From contig CAZKRU010000022.1 in assembly GCA_964555235.1 (NCBI GenBank), forward strand, positions 1-55,602: 55,602 nt of DNA, written 5' to 3'. This DNA is from CAZKRU01 sp964555235 (GTDB lineage: Bacteria > Verrucomicrobiota > Verrucomicrobiia > Methylacidiphilales > CAMAQI01). A program made the translations under genes and the position numbers. The notes below the pieces were generated by a model. The model was not told where the DNA came from and did not search any database. It was given only the letters and a program-made list of their open reading frames with translations. Positions 1 through 6,054 of the stretch are shown here, piece after piece (within the stretch, counting starts at the first letter, position 1; each line of letters starts with the position of its first letter).

Positions 1-18
1 TCCTTCTTCCCGCCAGGA

Positions 19-48
19 CAGATTTTGCATTTCCTAATGCAAAATCTG
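19..48. repeat. 13-bp perfect hairpin, copy 1 (AGATTTTGCATT family)
   Basis: Perfect inverted repeat: 13-bp arms CAGATTTTGCATT (19-31) and its complement (36-48) around the loop TCCT. The flanking bases CCCGCCAGGAC (10-20) also recur. A second copy in the opposite orientation sits at 53985-54014, sharing about 43 bp with one or two differences. It lies downstream of the NlpC/P60 gene. There is no U-tract on either strand, so a classical terminator is not supported. Confidence 0.8.
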
Positions 49-153
49 GGTTTAAGAAGTCCGACCCTCTCGCGGGTTGGTCAGAGTGCGGGGGGATTGT
101 GGCGGTGTCTTGTCTGGCGGGTGTCGATCTTGTGACGGACCTAGGATTTATAT

Positions 154-192
154 TCCCTCGCAGAGACCGCTGAGCTCGCGGAGGGTAAAAAA
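154..192. repeat. CGCAGAG-type repeat fragment
   Basis: The stretch CTCGCAGAGACCGCTGAGCT followed by CGCGGAGGGT is a fragment of a dispersed element also seen at 28308-28337 and 47575-47641. It lies in the 3' spacer of the NlpC/P60 gene. I see no coding sequence in 1-216. Confidence 0.45.
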
Positions 193-216
193 CGTTTTCT
201 TAACGGACTCAGTACA

Positions 217-921
217 CTAGGGGCTGATTTTCTCTGCGGGGACAGACTTTTCGAGAAGATCCGGACCATTCAATCCTGGAATCGTGGCATATCCGATCAA
301 GCGGCTGGAGCTCGTGGTGGAGGGGAGCGTAAAGTCGAATACGCCAACTCCCCATCGGGCGTGTCCTTCGAAATATCGACCGTTACTTGCCCCAAACATG
401 AGCGCCTTTCCATCTGAAATTCGACTTCCGAGATAGATCATCACATGAGAGACGGCGGGATCTCGATCACCGACCTCATAGGTTCCGGTCCAAAAGAGGA
501 GATCTCCTGGACGCAGGCGGGTGAGTTCGTACGTTTTTACGGAACGAGCGTTCACGGCGGTAAAGGTATCTGCTTCCCAGGTCCATCGATACTGTTGATC
601 GGATTGACGAGGTACCTTGGAAATCCCTGCGGCGCGAAGGAGATAATAGATGGTTCCCGAACAATCCATTCCGCCGAGAGCAGGATCTGCGCCGCCCATT
701 CGGTAATCCAGTTGCTTGGTTGAAAGTAAAAGTGCAGAAAGAAGAAGTTGTTGAACGGGAAGACTGTTTTTTTGAAAATCCTTGATCTCTTCCGATGTCA
801 ACGCTCCGGCCTTGGGATTTGGCTTTGTCTCGGTATGCGGAATCTCTTGTGAAATCTCGGCAGGGAGCGAAGGAGAAAAGGCTAGAACGGCGAGAGCCCC
901 AAAAACTGCGATGTCGCTCAT
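217..921 (-). CDS. NlpC/P60 family cell-wall hydrolase (secreted)
   Basis: A 234-residue protein with an N-terminal signal-like stretch (MSDIAVFGALAVLAFSPSLP, then AE) and a C-terminal NlpC/P60 domain. The catalytic Cys lies in GGMDCSG and the His in AVSHVMIYLG, followed by the usual polar region (MFGASNGR). Family members cleave D-gamma-glutamyl-meso-DAP or related peptide bonds in peptidoglycan, so a periplasmic role in wall remodelling is likely. The ATG at 921 is chosen over an upstream ATG at 975 because AGAGGAG precedes it by about 10 nt and the signal peptide then starts at residue 1. It is divergent from the transglutaminase-like gene, with about 50 bp between the starts. Confidence 0.85.
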   Translation of the reverse strand: MSDIAVFGALAVLAFSPSLPAEISQEIPHTETKPNPKAGALTSEEIKDFQKNSLPVQQLLLSALLLSTKQLDYRMGGADPALGGMDCSGTIYYLLRAAGISKVPRQSDQQYRWTWEADTFTAVNARSVKTYELTRLRPGDLLFWTGTYEVGDRDPAVSHVMIYLGSRISDGKALMFGASNGRYFEGHARWGVGVFDFTLPSTTSSSRLIGYATIPGLNGPDLLEKSVPAEKISP

Positions 922-974
922 TCGGTGGGAACTCCTCTGGACTTCACTTGGAATTAAGCGCACAGTGCATCGCA

Positions 975-1835
975 TTGAGCATATATATCCGAGTGGGTCA
1001 CGAGATTTCTTTTGCGCTTCCCGAGCCCGCCGCAGTCATGCTCATTTTGAAACTTCATCCTTCTTGCGCAAAAACGGTCAGACGCGCGGAACGATTTGAG
1101 GTCAAACCGCAGACCCCCTGTTCAGAATACATTGATCGTTATGGAAATCGGTGTGGACGGCTTTTTGCTCCTGCGGGGCGATTGACTTTATCTCATGATG
1201 TGATTGTGGAAGACAGTGGAGAGCCGGATCGTCAAGTCTGGAACGCTCAGCAGCATCCGGTTCAGGAACTTCCTGATGAGGCACTCCTTTTTCTGCTCCC
1301 GAGCCGTTACTGCGAGGTGGATAGTGAATTGAGAAAAGTGGCTTACGATTTATTTGGTCAAACGGCGCCAAGTTGGACTCGAGTGATTGCGATTTGTAAT
1401 TTTGTCCACGGTCACATCAAGTTTGATTATATGCAGGCCCGGGCGAATCGTACGGCCGTGGATGTTTATCAAGAGAGAAAAGGGGTTTGTCGCGACTACA
1501 TGCACCTGGCAATTACCTTTTGCCGGATCATGAATATTCCCGCGCGATACTGCACGGGGTATCTGGGTGACATTGGCGTTCCTTCGCGTCCTCCGGATGA
1601 TTTCAGTGCATGGTTTGAAGTTTATCTCGGTGGGGAATGGCATGCTTTCGATGCCCGAAACAATATCCCCCGGATCGGTCGGATTCTTATGGGTCGCGGT
1701 CGCGATGCCGCCGATGTTGCGCTGACGACAATCTTTGGACTTAATGAATTGGCTTCTTTCAATGTTTGGGCCTACGTCGTGCCTGAAACAGAAATTCAAA
1801 AAGTGTTCTCCGGGCCGATTTCGATCAATGATTGA
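975..1835 (+). CDS. Transglutaminase-like cysteine protease family protein
   Basis: A protein of about 286 residues of the bacterial transglutaminase-like (papain-fold) type. The N-terminal beta domain (IRVGHEISFALPEPAA, then VMLILKLHPS) matches the family start, so the TTG at 975 is preferred over the ATG at 1038, which would cut into that strand. The catalytic triad is visible: Cys in GVCRDYMHLA, His in EWHAFDARNN and Asp in the same motif. These proteins are usually cytoplasmic or periplasmic peptidases or amidases with unknown substrates. No clear ribosome binding site precedes any candidate start, so the 5' end is uncertain. It shares a very short divergent promoter region with the NlpC/P60 gene. 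Confidence 0.8.
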   Translation: MSIYIRVGHEISFALPEPAAVMLILKLHPSCAKTVRRAERFEVKPQTPCSEYIDRYGNRCGRLFAPAGRLTLSHDVIVEDSGEPDRQVWNAQQHPVQELPDEALLFLLPSRYCEVDSELRKVAYDLFGQTAPSWTRVIAICNFVHGHIKFDYMQARANRTAVDVYQERKGVCRDYMHLAITFCRIMNIPARYCTGYLGDIGVPSRPPDDFSAWFEVYLGGEWHAFDARNNIPRIGRILMGRGRDAADVALTTIFGLNELASFNVWAYVVPETEIQKVFSGPISIND

Positions 1836-1911
1836 AAGACTGTTCTATTCGACTCAAACCGTCTCTAACTTGATTGAAAGGGCTAAAGCGAGACACTAAT
1901 ATCGCAATAAA

Positions 1912-2157
1912 TCATCGTGGTCCTCGGGATTCTTGGAGTATTCCCAATGATGAGTATACAATCTCGCCTTTTGGAAAATCCTTGAGGAGACGACTCTTAA
2001 AATCCGGAAGCGAAGTTCTTTTTTGATGAAGACTCCAGGGAATGATTTTTACGAAGACTCGGTTGCGACTGCGGATCTCGGTTTTGTCCCCGTTCTCCAA
2101 ATAGGGAATCAATTCTGAAAAATGATGTTGAATTTCCCGTATGGAAATCGATTTCAT
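1912..2157 (-). CDS. Phd/YefM-type antitoxin, apparently orphan
   Basis: An 81-residue protein whose first 40 residues (MKSISIREIQHHFSELIPYL, then basic residues and VFVKIIP) have the Phd/YefM fold signature: an N-terminal DNA-binding beta/alpha unit that also dimerises. The C-terminal tail would normally bind and neutralise a toxin. No toxin gene follows: only 76 bp separate its stop from the convergent transglutaminase-like gene. The start at 2157 lacks a good ribosome binding site. A palindrome just upstream (2169-2183) suggests autoregulation. Confidence 0.7.
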   Translation of the reverse strand: MKSISIREIQHHFSELIPYLENGDKTEIRSRNRVFVKIIPWSLHQKRTSLPDFKSRLLKDFPKGEIVYSSLGILQESRGPR

Positions 2158-2168
2158 ATGTATAACTT

Positions 2169-2183
2169 AGATGTTAAACATCT
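2169..2183. promoter_or_regulatory. Palindromic operator candidate for the Phd-type antitoxin
   Basis: AGATGT-TAA-ACATCT is a 6-3-6 perfect inverted repeat centred about 19 bp upstream of the antitoxin start. Phd/YefM proteins commonly autorepress through such palindromes. Assignment is by position only. Confidence 0.5.
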
Positions 2184-2247
2184 CTTGTCTACCTCCTTCC
2201 ATACGTGAATTTGATTCGCAGTGATTTGCGAAATTGTCTCAAGATTG

Positions 2248-2455
2248 GTAGGGCGACTTCTCCGAAGGCGACACCACTAGAGTTTATTAAGTAATCGAAA
2301 GGTCTTCCGTAAATTTGAAACTCAGGAACTCATGGGTAAAAAATCTAAGAAGATTGCGTGTTTTTTCTGAGTTCGTGAGTTCCTGATTCAAAAACCGACG
2401 GCTACCGATTTTATTAACTTGTACTATTCCGGCTCGCCCGGAGGTCGATCCCTAC
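2248..2455. repeat. Inverted GTAG-element pair enclosing a GAACTC palindrome
   Basis: The left boundary is TTGGTAGGGCGAC (GTAG at 2248-2251) and the right boundary is GATCCCTACCA (CTAC at 2452-2455), an outer inverted pair of the GTAG REP-like family. Inside lies a copy of the GAACTC palindrome (2319-2397): left arm GAAACTCAGGAACTCA, right arm TTTTCTGAGTTCGTGAGTTC and following bases. The last 33 bp of the right arm are identical to 53214-53246. The element occupies most of the 400-bp spacer upstream of eutB, where no gene is evident. Confidence 0.7.
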
Positions 2456-2548
2456 CATTCGCCTCCGCGTGAGGTCTATCCAGAGATTTTAGAAAATGAT
2501 TTGAGCTTTGGCTCTTCCTCACTTAGGGTTCGGCGCAACGTTCGCGCC

Positions 2549-2555
2549 AAGGAGG
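2549..2555 (+). promoter_or_regulatory. Strong Shine-Dalgarno site that supports a CTG start for eutB
   Basis: AAGGAGG ends 5 nt before CTG at 2561. In-frame TTG at 2501 has no such site, and no ATG or GTG exists at the position where EutB homologues begin. Confidence 0.65.
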
Positions 2556-2560
2556 TTTGC

Positions 2561-3940
2561 CTGAAGTATCGAGTCACTTTACGCGGTACGGGTTACGATT
2601 TTAAAAACCTCAAGGAGGTTATGGCGAAGGCGTCCCCCTTGCGCTCGGCGGACCAACTGGCGGGAATTGCCGCAGGTACGGAAGCGGAACGTGTGGCGGC
2701 GCGATCGGTTTTGGCGGAAGTCCCCTTGAAACAATTTTTGGCGGAGGAACTCATTCCTTCCGAGGAGGATGAAGTTTCGCGATTGATTGCGCAGGAGCAT
2801 TCCGTGGAGAGCTTTGCGCCGATTTCAAATCTGAGCGTCGGGGAATTTCGCGAATGGCTCCTTTCAGAAAAGACCTTGTCGCTCGATCTGGAAAAAGTCC
2901 GGATGGGAATTACCCCGGAAATGGCGGCGGCGGTTTCGAAGTTGATGCGAAACCAGGACTTGATTGCGGTCGCGCGTAAATGTGTCGTGGTGGTGAAATT
3001 TCGAAACACGATCGGACTTCCCGGGCGGCTTTCTGTGCGCCTGCAACCGAATCATCCGACGGACGATCCAAAAGGAATCGCGGCAAGCATTCTCGACGGG
3101 CTGCTCTATGGGTGCGGTGATGCCGTGATTGGGGTGAATCCGACGAGCGATCACCTTCAAAATGTTGATTTCATTTTGAAATTAATTGAGGAGCTTCGCC
3201 TCAAGTACGAAATTCCAACTCAATCGTGTGTCTTGACGCATGTCAGTACTCAGATGGAATTGATGAAGCGAGGCTCTCCGGTGGATCTCGTTTTTCAATC
3301 GATCGCCGGAACGGAAAAGGCGAATCAAAGTTTTGGAGTCAGTCTCGCGTTGCTTCAAGAGGCGTACGAAATGGCGTTGGCGATGAAGCGGGGAACGATT
3401 GGGACGAATGTGATGTACTTCGAGACGGGCCAGGGGAGCGCGCTTTCTGCCAATGCCCATCATGGCGTTGACGCTCAGACGGTGGAAGCACGGGCTTATG
3501 CTGTGGCGCGAAAATTTAAACCACTTTTGATTAACACCGTCGTCGGTTTCATTGGTCCGGAATATCTTTACGACGGAAAACAGATCATTCGGGCGGGATT
3601 GGAAGATCACTTTTGCGGAAAATTGCTCGGCCTGCCGATGGGTTGTGATGTTTGTTATACGAATCACGCCGAGGCGGATCAGGACGATATGGATGTTTTG
3701 ATGACCCTTTTGGGAACGGCCGGTTGTACGTTTATCATGGGAGTCCCCGGAGCCGACGACATCATGCTGAATTATCAGAGCACTTCATTCCATGATTCAC
3801 TTTATCTGCGGCAGGTGCTCGGACTGCGTCCGTCTCCGGAGTTTGAGGAGTGGTTGATCAAGATGCAGATTTTTGATGGAACCAATTTTTTAAAATCGGG
3901 ATCTGAAACGCCACTCCTGGCGGGATGGAATCGATCATGA
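2561..3940 (+). CDS. eutB: Ethanolamine ammonia-lyase large subunit
   Basis: A 459-residue homologue of EutB (E. coli protein about 453 residues), the TIM-barrel catalytic subunit of adenosylcobalamin-dependent ethanolamine ammonia-lyase, which splits ethanolamine into acetaldehyde and ammonia. Family blocks are clear: DAVIGVNPTSDHLQNV, YFETGQGSALSANAHHG, NTVVGFIGPEYLYDGKQII followed by RAGLEDHF, CDVCYTNHAEADQDD and DDIMLNYQSTSFHDS. The proposed start is CTG 2561, because LKYRVTLRGTGYDFKNLKEV aligns residue for residue with the N-terminus of known EutB and AAGGAGG sits 5 nt upstream. eutC follows after a repeat-filled gap of about 165 bp. No reactivase (eutA), permease or microcompartment gene is present. 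Confidence 0.95.
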   Translation: MKYRVTLRGTGYDFKNLKEVMAKASPLRSADQLAGIAAGTEAERVAARSVLAEVPLKQFLAEELIPSEEDEVSRLIAQEHSVESFAPISNLSVGEFREWLLSEKTLSLDLEKVRMGITPEMAAAVSKLMRNQDLIAVARKCVVVVKFRNTIGLPGRLSVRLQPNHPTDDPKGIAASILDGLLYGCGDAVIGVNPTSDHLQNVDFILKLIEELRLKYEIPTQSCVLTHVSTQMELMKRGSPVDLVFQSIAGTEKANQSFGVSLALLQEAYEMALAMKRGTIGTNVMYFETGQGSALSANAHHGVDAQTVEARAYAVARKFKPLLINTVVGFIGPEYLYDGKQIIRAGLEDHFCGKLLGLPMGCDVCYTNHAEADQDDMDVLMTLLGTAGCTFIMGVPGADDIMLNYQSTSFHDSLYLRQVLGLRPSPEFEEWLIKMQIFDGTNFLKSGSETPLLAGWNRS

Positions 3941-3978
3941 TGAAATTTCATCTAACGCAAAATAGAGATAACCGATCG

Positions 3979-4041
3979 GGAACTCAGGAACTCAAGAACA
4001 AGAGAATTTCACGCTTTCCTGAGTTTCTGAGTTCCAGATTT
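3979..4041. repeat. GAACTC palindromic repeat between eutB and eutC
   Basis: Left arm GGAACTCAGGAACTCAAGAA (3979-3998) and right arm TTTCCTGAGTTTCTGAGTTC (4016-4035, with AGATTT following) form an imperfect palindrome of about 60 bp. Related copies lie at 2319-2397, 5781-5846, 15771-15838 and 53169-53246. The copy separates two subunit genes that are normally adjacent. Confidence 0.8.
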
Positions 4042-4105
4042 GTCACGGATTTGAATCATTGCGCTAAAAGTCGAAATCCAACTCTTGATGAAAGGATGGC
4101 ATAAA

Positions 4106-4852
4106 ATGAAAGATCCTTGGGCAGAGCTTCGAAAATTTACGCAAGCACGGATTGGCATTGGTCGGGCCGGTCATGCGGTGACGACTTCGGCATTGTTGGA
4201 GTTCCAATATGCTCATGCGCTCGCCCGGGATGCCATTCATCTTCCGTGGGATCTGGATTCTTTCCGTAAAGGGTTGGGAGAAATCGAAACGCTCGAAGTT
4301 CAGAGTCGGGTTCGAGATCGTTGGGAGTACTTGCGGCGTCCGGATTTTGGAAGATCCCTCGCGGATGATGCGCCGCTCCAAAAACTTCGTGGATCTTGTG
4401 AGATCGTGTTGATTGTTTCCAATGGGCTCTCTTCGTCGTCAACTGAACATCATGGAGCTCCTTTTGTTCGCGAATTAGTGGAGAGTCTTCGTCGGGAAAG
4501 TGTTGGACGCATGGCCTCGGTGATCCTTGTGCCGAATGGACGAGTGGCGATTTCCGATTCGATCGGCGAAGCGTTGGGTGCGACGCTTGCGTTGATGGTC
4601 GTTGGAGAGCGACCGGGTCTGAGTGCGCCGGATAGTCTGGCGCTTTATTTGACTTACCATCCAAGGATTGGAAATAATGATGCGGGGAGAAACTGTATTT
4701 CAAACATTCGTCCGCCCCAAGGGCTCAGCTATGGAGAGGCTGTTTTCAAAACCATGTATCTGGTGAAGGAATCGCTTCGTCGAAAACTTTCCGGAGTCGC
4801 GTTGAAGGATGAAGCTCCCCGCTATCTCCCAATTTTGGTAGGGAGACCTTGA
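4106..4852 (+). CDS. eutC: Ethanolamine ammonia-lyase small subunit
   Basis: A 248-residue EutC homologue, the small subunit that binds adenosylcobalamin with EutB. Recognisable blocks: QARIGIGRAGHAVTTSALLE, LEFQYAHALARDAIH, VLIVSNGLSSSSTEHHG, VGERPGLSAPDSLALYLTYH and HPRIGNNDAGRNCISNIRPP. The ATG at 4106 is chosen because AAAGGA precedes it by about 9 nt; a TTG at 4085 is in frame. The last codons (Val-Gly-Arg-Pro) are encoded by the GGTAGGG boundary of a downstream GTAG repeat, so the C-terminus may have been reshaped by repeat insertion. It functions with eutB 165 bp upstream. Confidence 0.93.
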   Translation: MKDPWAELRKFTQARIGIGRAGHAVTTSALLEFQYAHALARDAIHLPWDLDSFRKGLGEIETLEVQSRVRDRWEYLRRPDFGRSLADDAPLQKLRGSCEIVLIVSNGLSSSSTEHHGAPFVRELVESLRRESVGRMASVILVPNGRVAISDSIGEALGATLALMVVGERPGLSAPDSLALYLTYHPRIGNNDAGRNCISNIRPPQGLSYGEAVFKTMYLVKESLRRKLSGVALKDEAPRYLPILVGRP

Positions 4853-4918
4853 TAAGGGCGCCGTACCGCGGTCCGTATCCGATCTCCGAGCCCGGCGGTT
4901 TCATCGAAACCGCCCTAC
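4838..4918. repeat. Inverted GTAG REP-like pair overlapping the end of eutC
   Basis: The left GTAG is at 4838-4841, inside the last codons of eutC. The right half is a perfect hairpin, GGCGGTTTC-ATC-GAAACCGCC (4894-4914), followed by CTAC (4915-4918). Read on the minus strand this is GTAG plus a 9-bp stem, then CGGGCTCGG, which also occurs in the copy at 12744-12818. Confidence 0.8.
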
Positions 4919-4987
4919 CAAACTTTAGACAAATTTGAGCTTCTTGTGGTCGGATCGGTTTTTATCTCCTGCTGGGTGATAATAAAA

Positions 4988-5002
4988 TAGACAAATTGTC
5001 TA
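4988..5002. promoter_or_regulatory. Palindromic operator of higBA
   Basis: TAGACAA-A-TTGTCTA is a 7-1-7 perfect inverted repeat 20 bp upstream of higB, abutting a -10-like TAAAAT (4983-4988). A related half site, TTAGACAAATTTG, lies at 4925-4937. HigA-type antitoxins repress their own operon through such sites. Confidence 0.65.
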
Positions 5003-5021
5003 AATTTGATAAGGTCATGAG

Positions 5022-5330
5022 GTGAGGGTGATTTCGTTGAAAAAGCTGCGAAAGTTTTGGGAACGTCATCCCGCCTCTCAAAATACACTCCGGGGCTGGT
5101 ACTCCACATTGGAGGTGGCGACTTGGGGGTCTTTTGTGGATGTGAGGAAAACCCACCGTTCAACGGATGCAGTCAGAGTGAAAAGCGGGAATACCGTGTA
5201 CGTGTTTAATGTGGGAGGGAACAGGTATCGGGCGGTGGTGGCAATCCATTTTAACCGTCGGATTTGTTTTATTCAGCGGATGATGACCCATGAGGAATAT
5301 GATCGAGCCCAGTGGAAGGATGAGCTATGA
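5022..5330 (+). CDS. higB: HigB-type mRNA interferase toxin
   Basis: A 102-residue RelE-superfamily toxin of the HigB type (PF09907-like): MRVISLKKLRKFWERHPASQ at the N-terminus, WGSFVDVRKTHRSTD, VFNVGGNRYRAVVAIHFNRR and FIQRMMTHEEYDRAQWK. Family members cleave mRNA at the ribosome. The start is GTG at 5022. The last four bases (ATGA) overlap the antitoxin start, indicating translational coupling. The toxin-first order is typical of higBA. A palindromic operator precedes the operon. Confidence 0.9.
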   Translation: MRVISLKKLRKFWERHPASQNTLRGWYSTLEVATWGSFVDVRKTHRSTDAVRVKSGNTVYVFNVGGNRYRAVVAIHFNRRICFIQRMMTHEEYDRAQWKDEL

Positions 5331-5740
5331 AAGCAAGATTAAAAACCAGTAAAATTCCCAAGACCTATGAGGAGCTGTGTCGGCTTCATCTGCCGCGCAC
5401 GATCCATGACGATTCAGACTATGAAAATACTTTGGAAGTGATTGAAAGCTTGCTTATTCTGTCAAAGCCGAATGCCGATCAAGCCGACTATTTGGAAACA
5501 CTTACCGAATTAGTGGAGGCTTATGAAGTGCAGCACGAGTCAATCAAGACGATGCGAGGCGTGGAGCTGCTGAAATACCTTCTAGAGGAAAACGGGATTT
5601 CGCGGGATAAACTGGGATCGATCCTTAAAAAGGATGCCACTCTCGGCTATAAAATTCTCGACGGAACGAGAAAGATTACCGCGGATCACGCGCACACGCT
5701 GGGTCGCTATTTTGCAGTGGAACCGGGGGCATTTATTTAG
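5327..5740 (+). CDS. higA: HigA-type antitoxin with C-terminal helix-turn-helix
   Basis: A 137-residue antitoxin. The N-terminal about 75 residues (KTYEELCRLHLPRTIHDDSD onward) are acidic and helical, as in HigA proteins paired with this HigB type. The C-terminal part carries an XRE-like helix-turn-helix (LLKYLLEENGISRDKLGSIL, then KKDATLGYKILDGTRKITAD). It should bind and neutralise HigB and repress the operon through the palindrome at 4988-5002. It overlaps higB by 4 nt. Confidence 0.88.
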   Translation: MKARLKTSKIPKTYEELCRLHLPRTIHDDSDYENTLEVIESLLILSKPNADQADYLETLTELVEAYEVQHESIKTMRGVELLKYLLEENGISRDKLGSILKKDATLGYKILDGTRKITADHAHTLGRYFAVEPGAFI

Positions 5741-5780
5741 AGCAAATTAATGGTAAGGGGAGTGATCCATTTTCGAATCT

Positions 5781-5846
5781 GGAACTCACGAACTCAGGGG
5801 AAAAACGTGAGATGGTCGCTGCTTTCTTGCTTCCGGAGCTTCAAAT
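5781..5846. repeat. Degenerate GAACTC repeat
   Basis: Left arm GGAACTCACGAACTCAGG (5781-5798) is intact; the right arm TTCTTGCTTCCGGAGCTTCA (about 5823-5842) is decayed relative to the copy at 15771-15838, with which it shares the flank CAAATTT...GAGGCTA. It lies just after higA. Confidence 0.6.
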
Positions 5847-6054
5847 TTGAGGCTAAAAACTACGGGAGATGAACAATTTATTTCTTTTTCTCTAAATTAC
5901 ACATTTTTAAGTCTTTTGTGATAAGGTGGTTATAAACTAAATAAAAAAGTTCAAATTATTTTTGTATTTGCCATACTCCTGTAACAATCATTTGTAAGCT
6001 TTTCGGGGTTCGCTGGGAATGATCTAGGCGAACCTAAAACAAAAAACTGGAGGA
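5847..6054 (+). promoter_or_regulatory. AT-rich leader of the porin gene with a 7-bp stem-loop
   Basis: No gene is seen in 5741-6054. The 3' part is strongly AT-rich and should contain the porin promoter, though no -35/-10 pair stands out. Just before the ribosome binding site is GGTTCGC (6007-6013) paired with GCGAACC (6028-6034), a stem with a 14-nt loop, then an A-rich run and GGAGG (6049-6053). The hairpin could affect mRNA stability or translation. Confidence 0.45.

Noticed and set aside
5975..5998. Possible Pho box upstream of the porin (CTGTAAC...TTGTAAG)
   Set aside because: The two half sites are spaced 13 bp, not the 11 bp of known PhoB boxes, and the match is weak.
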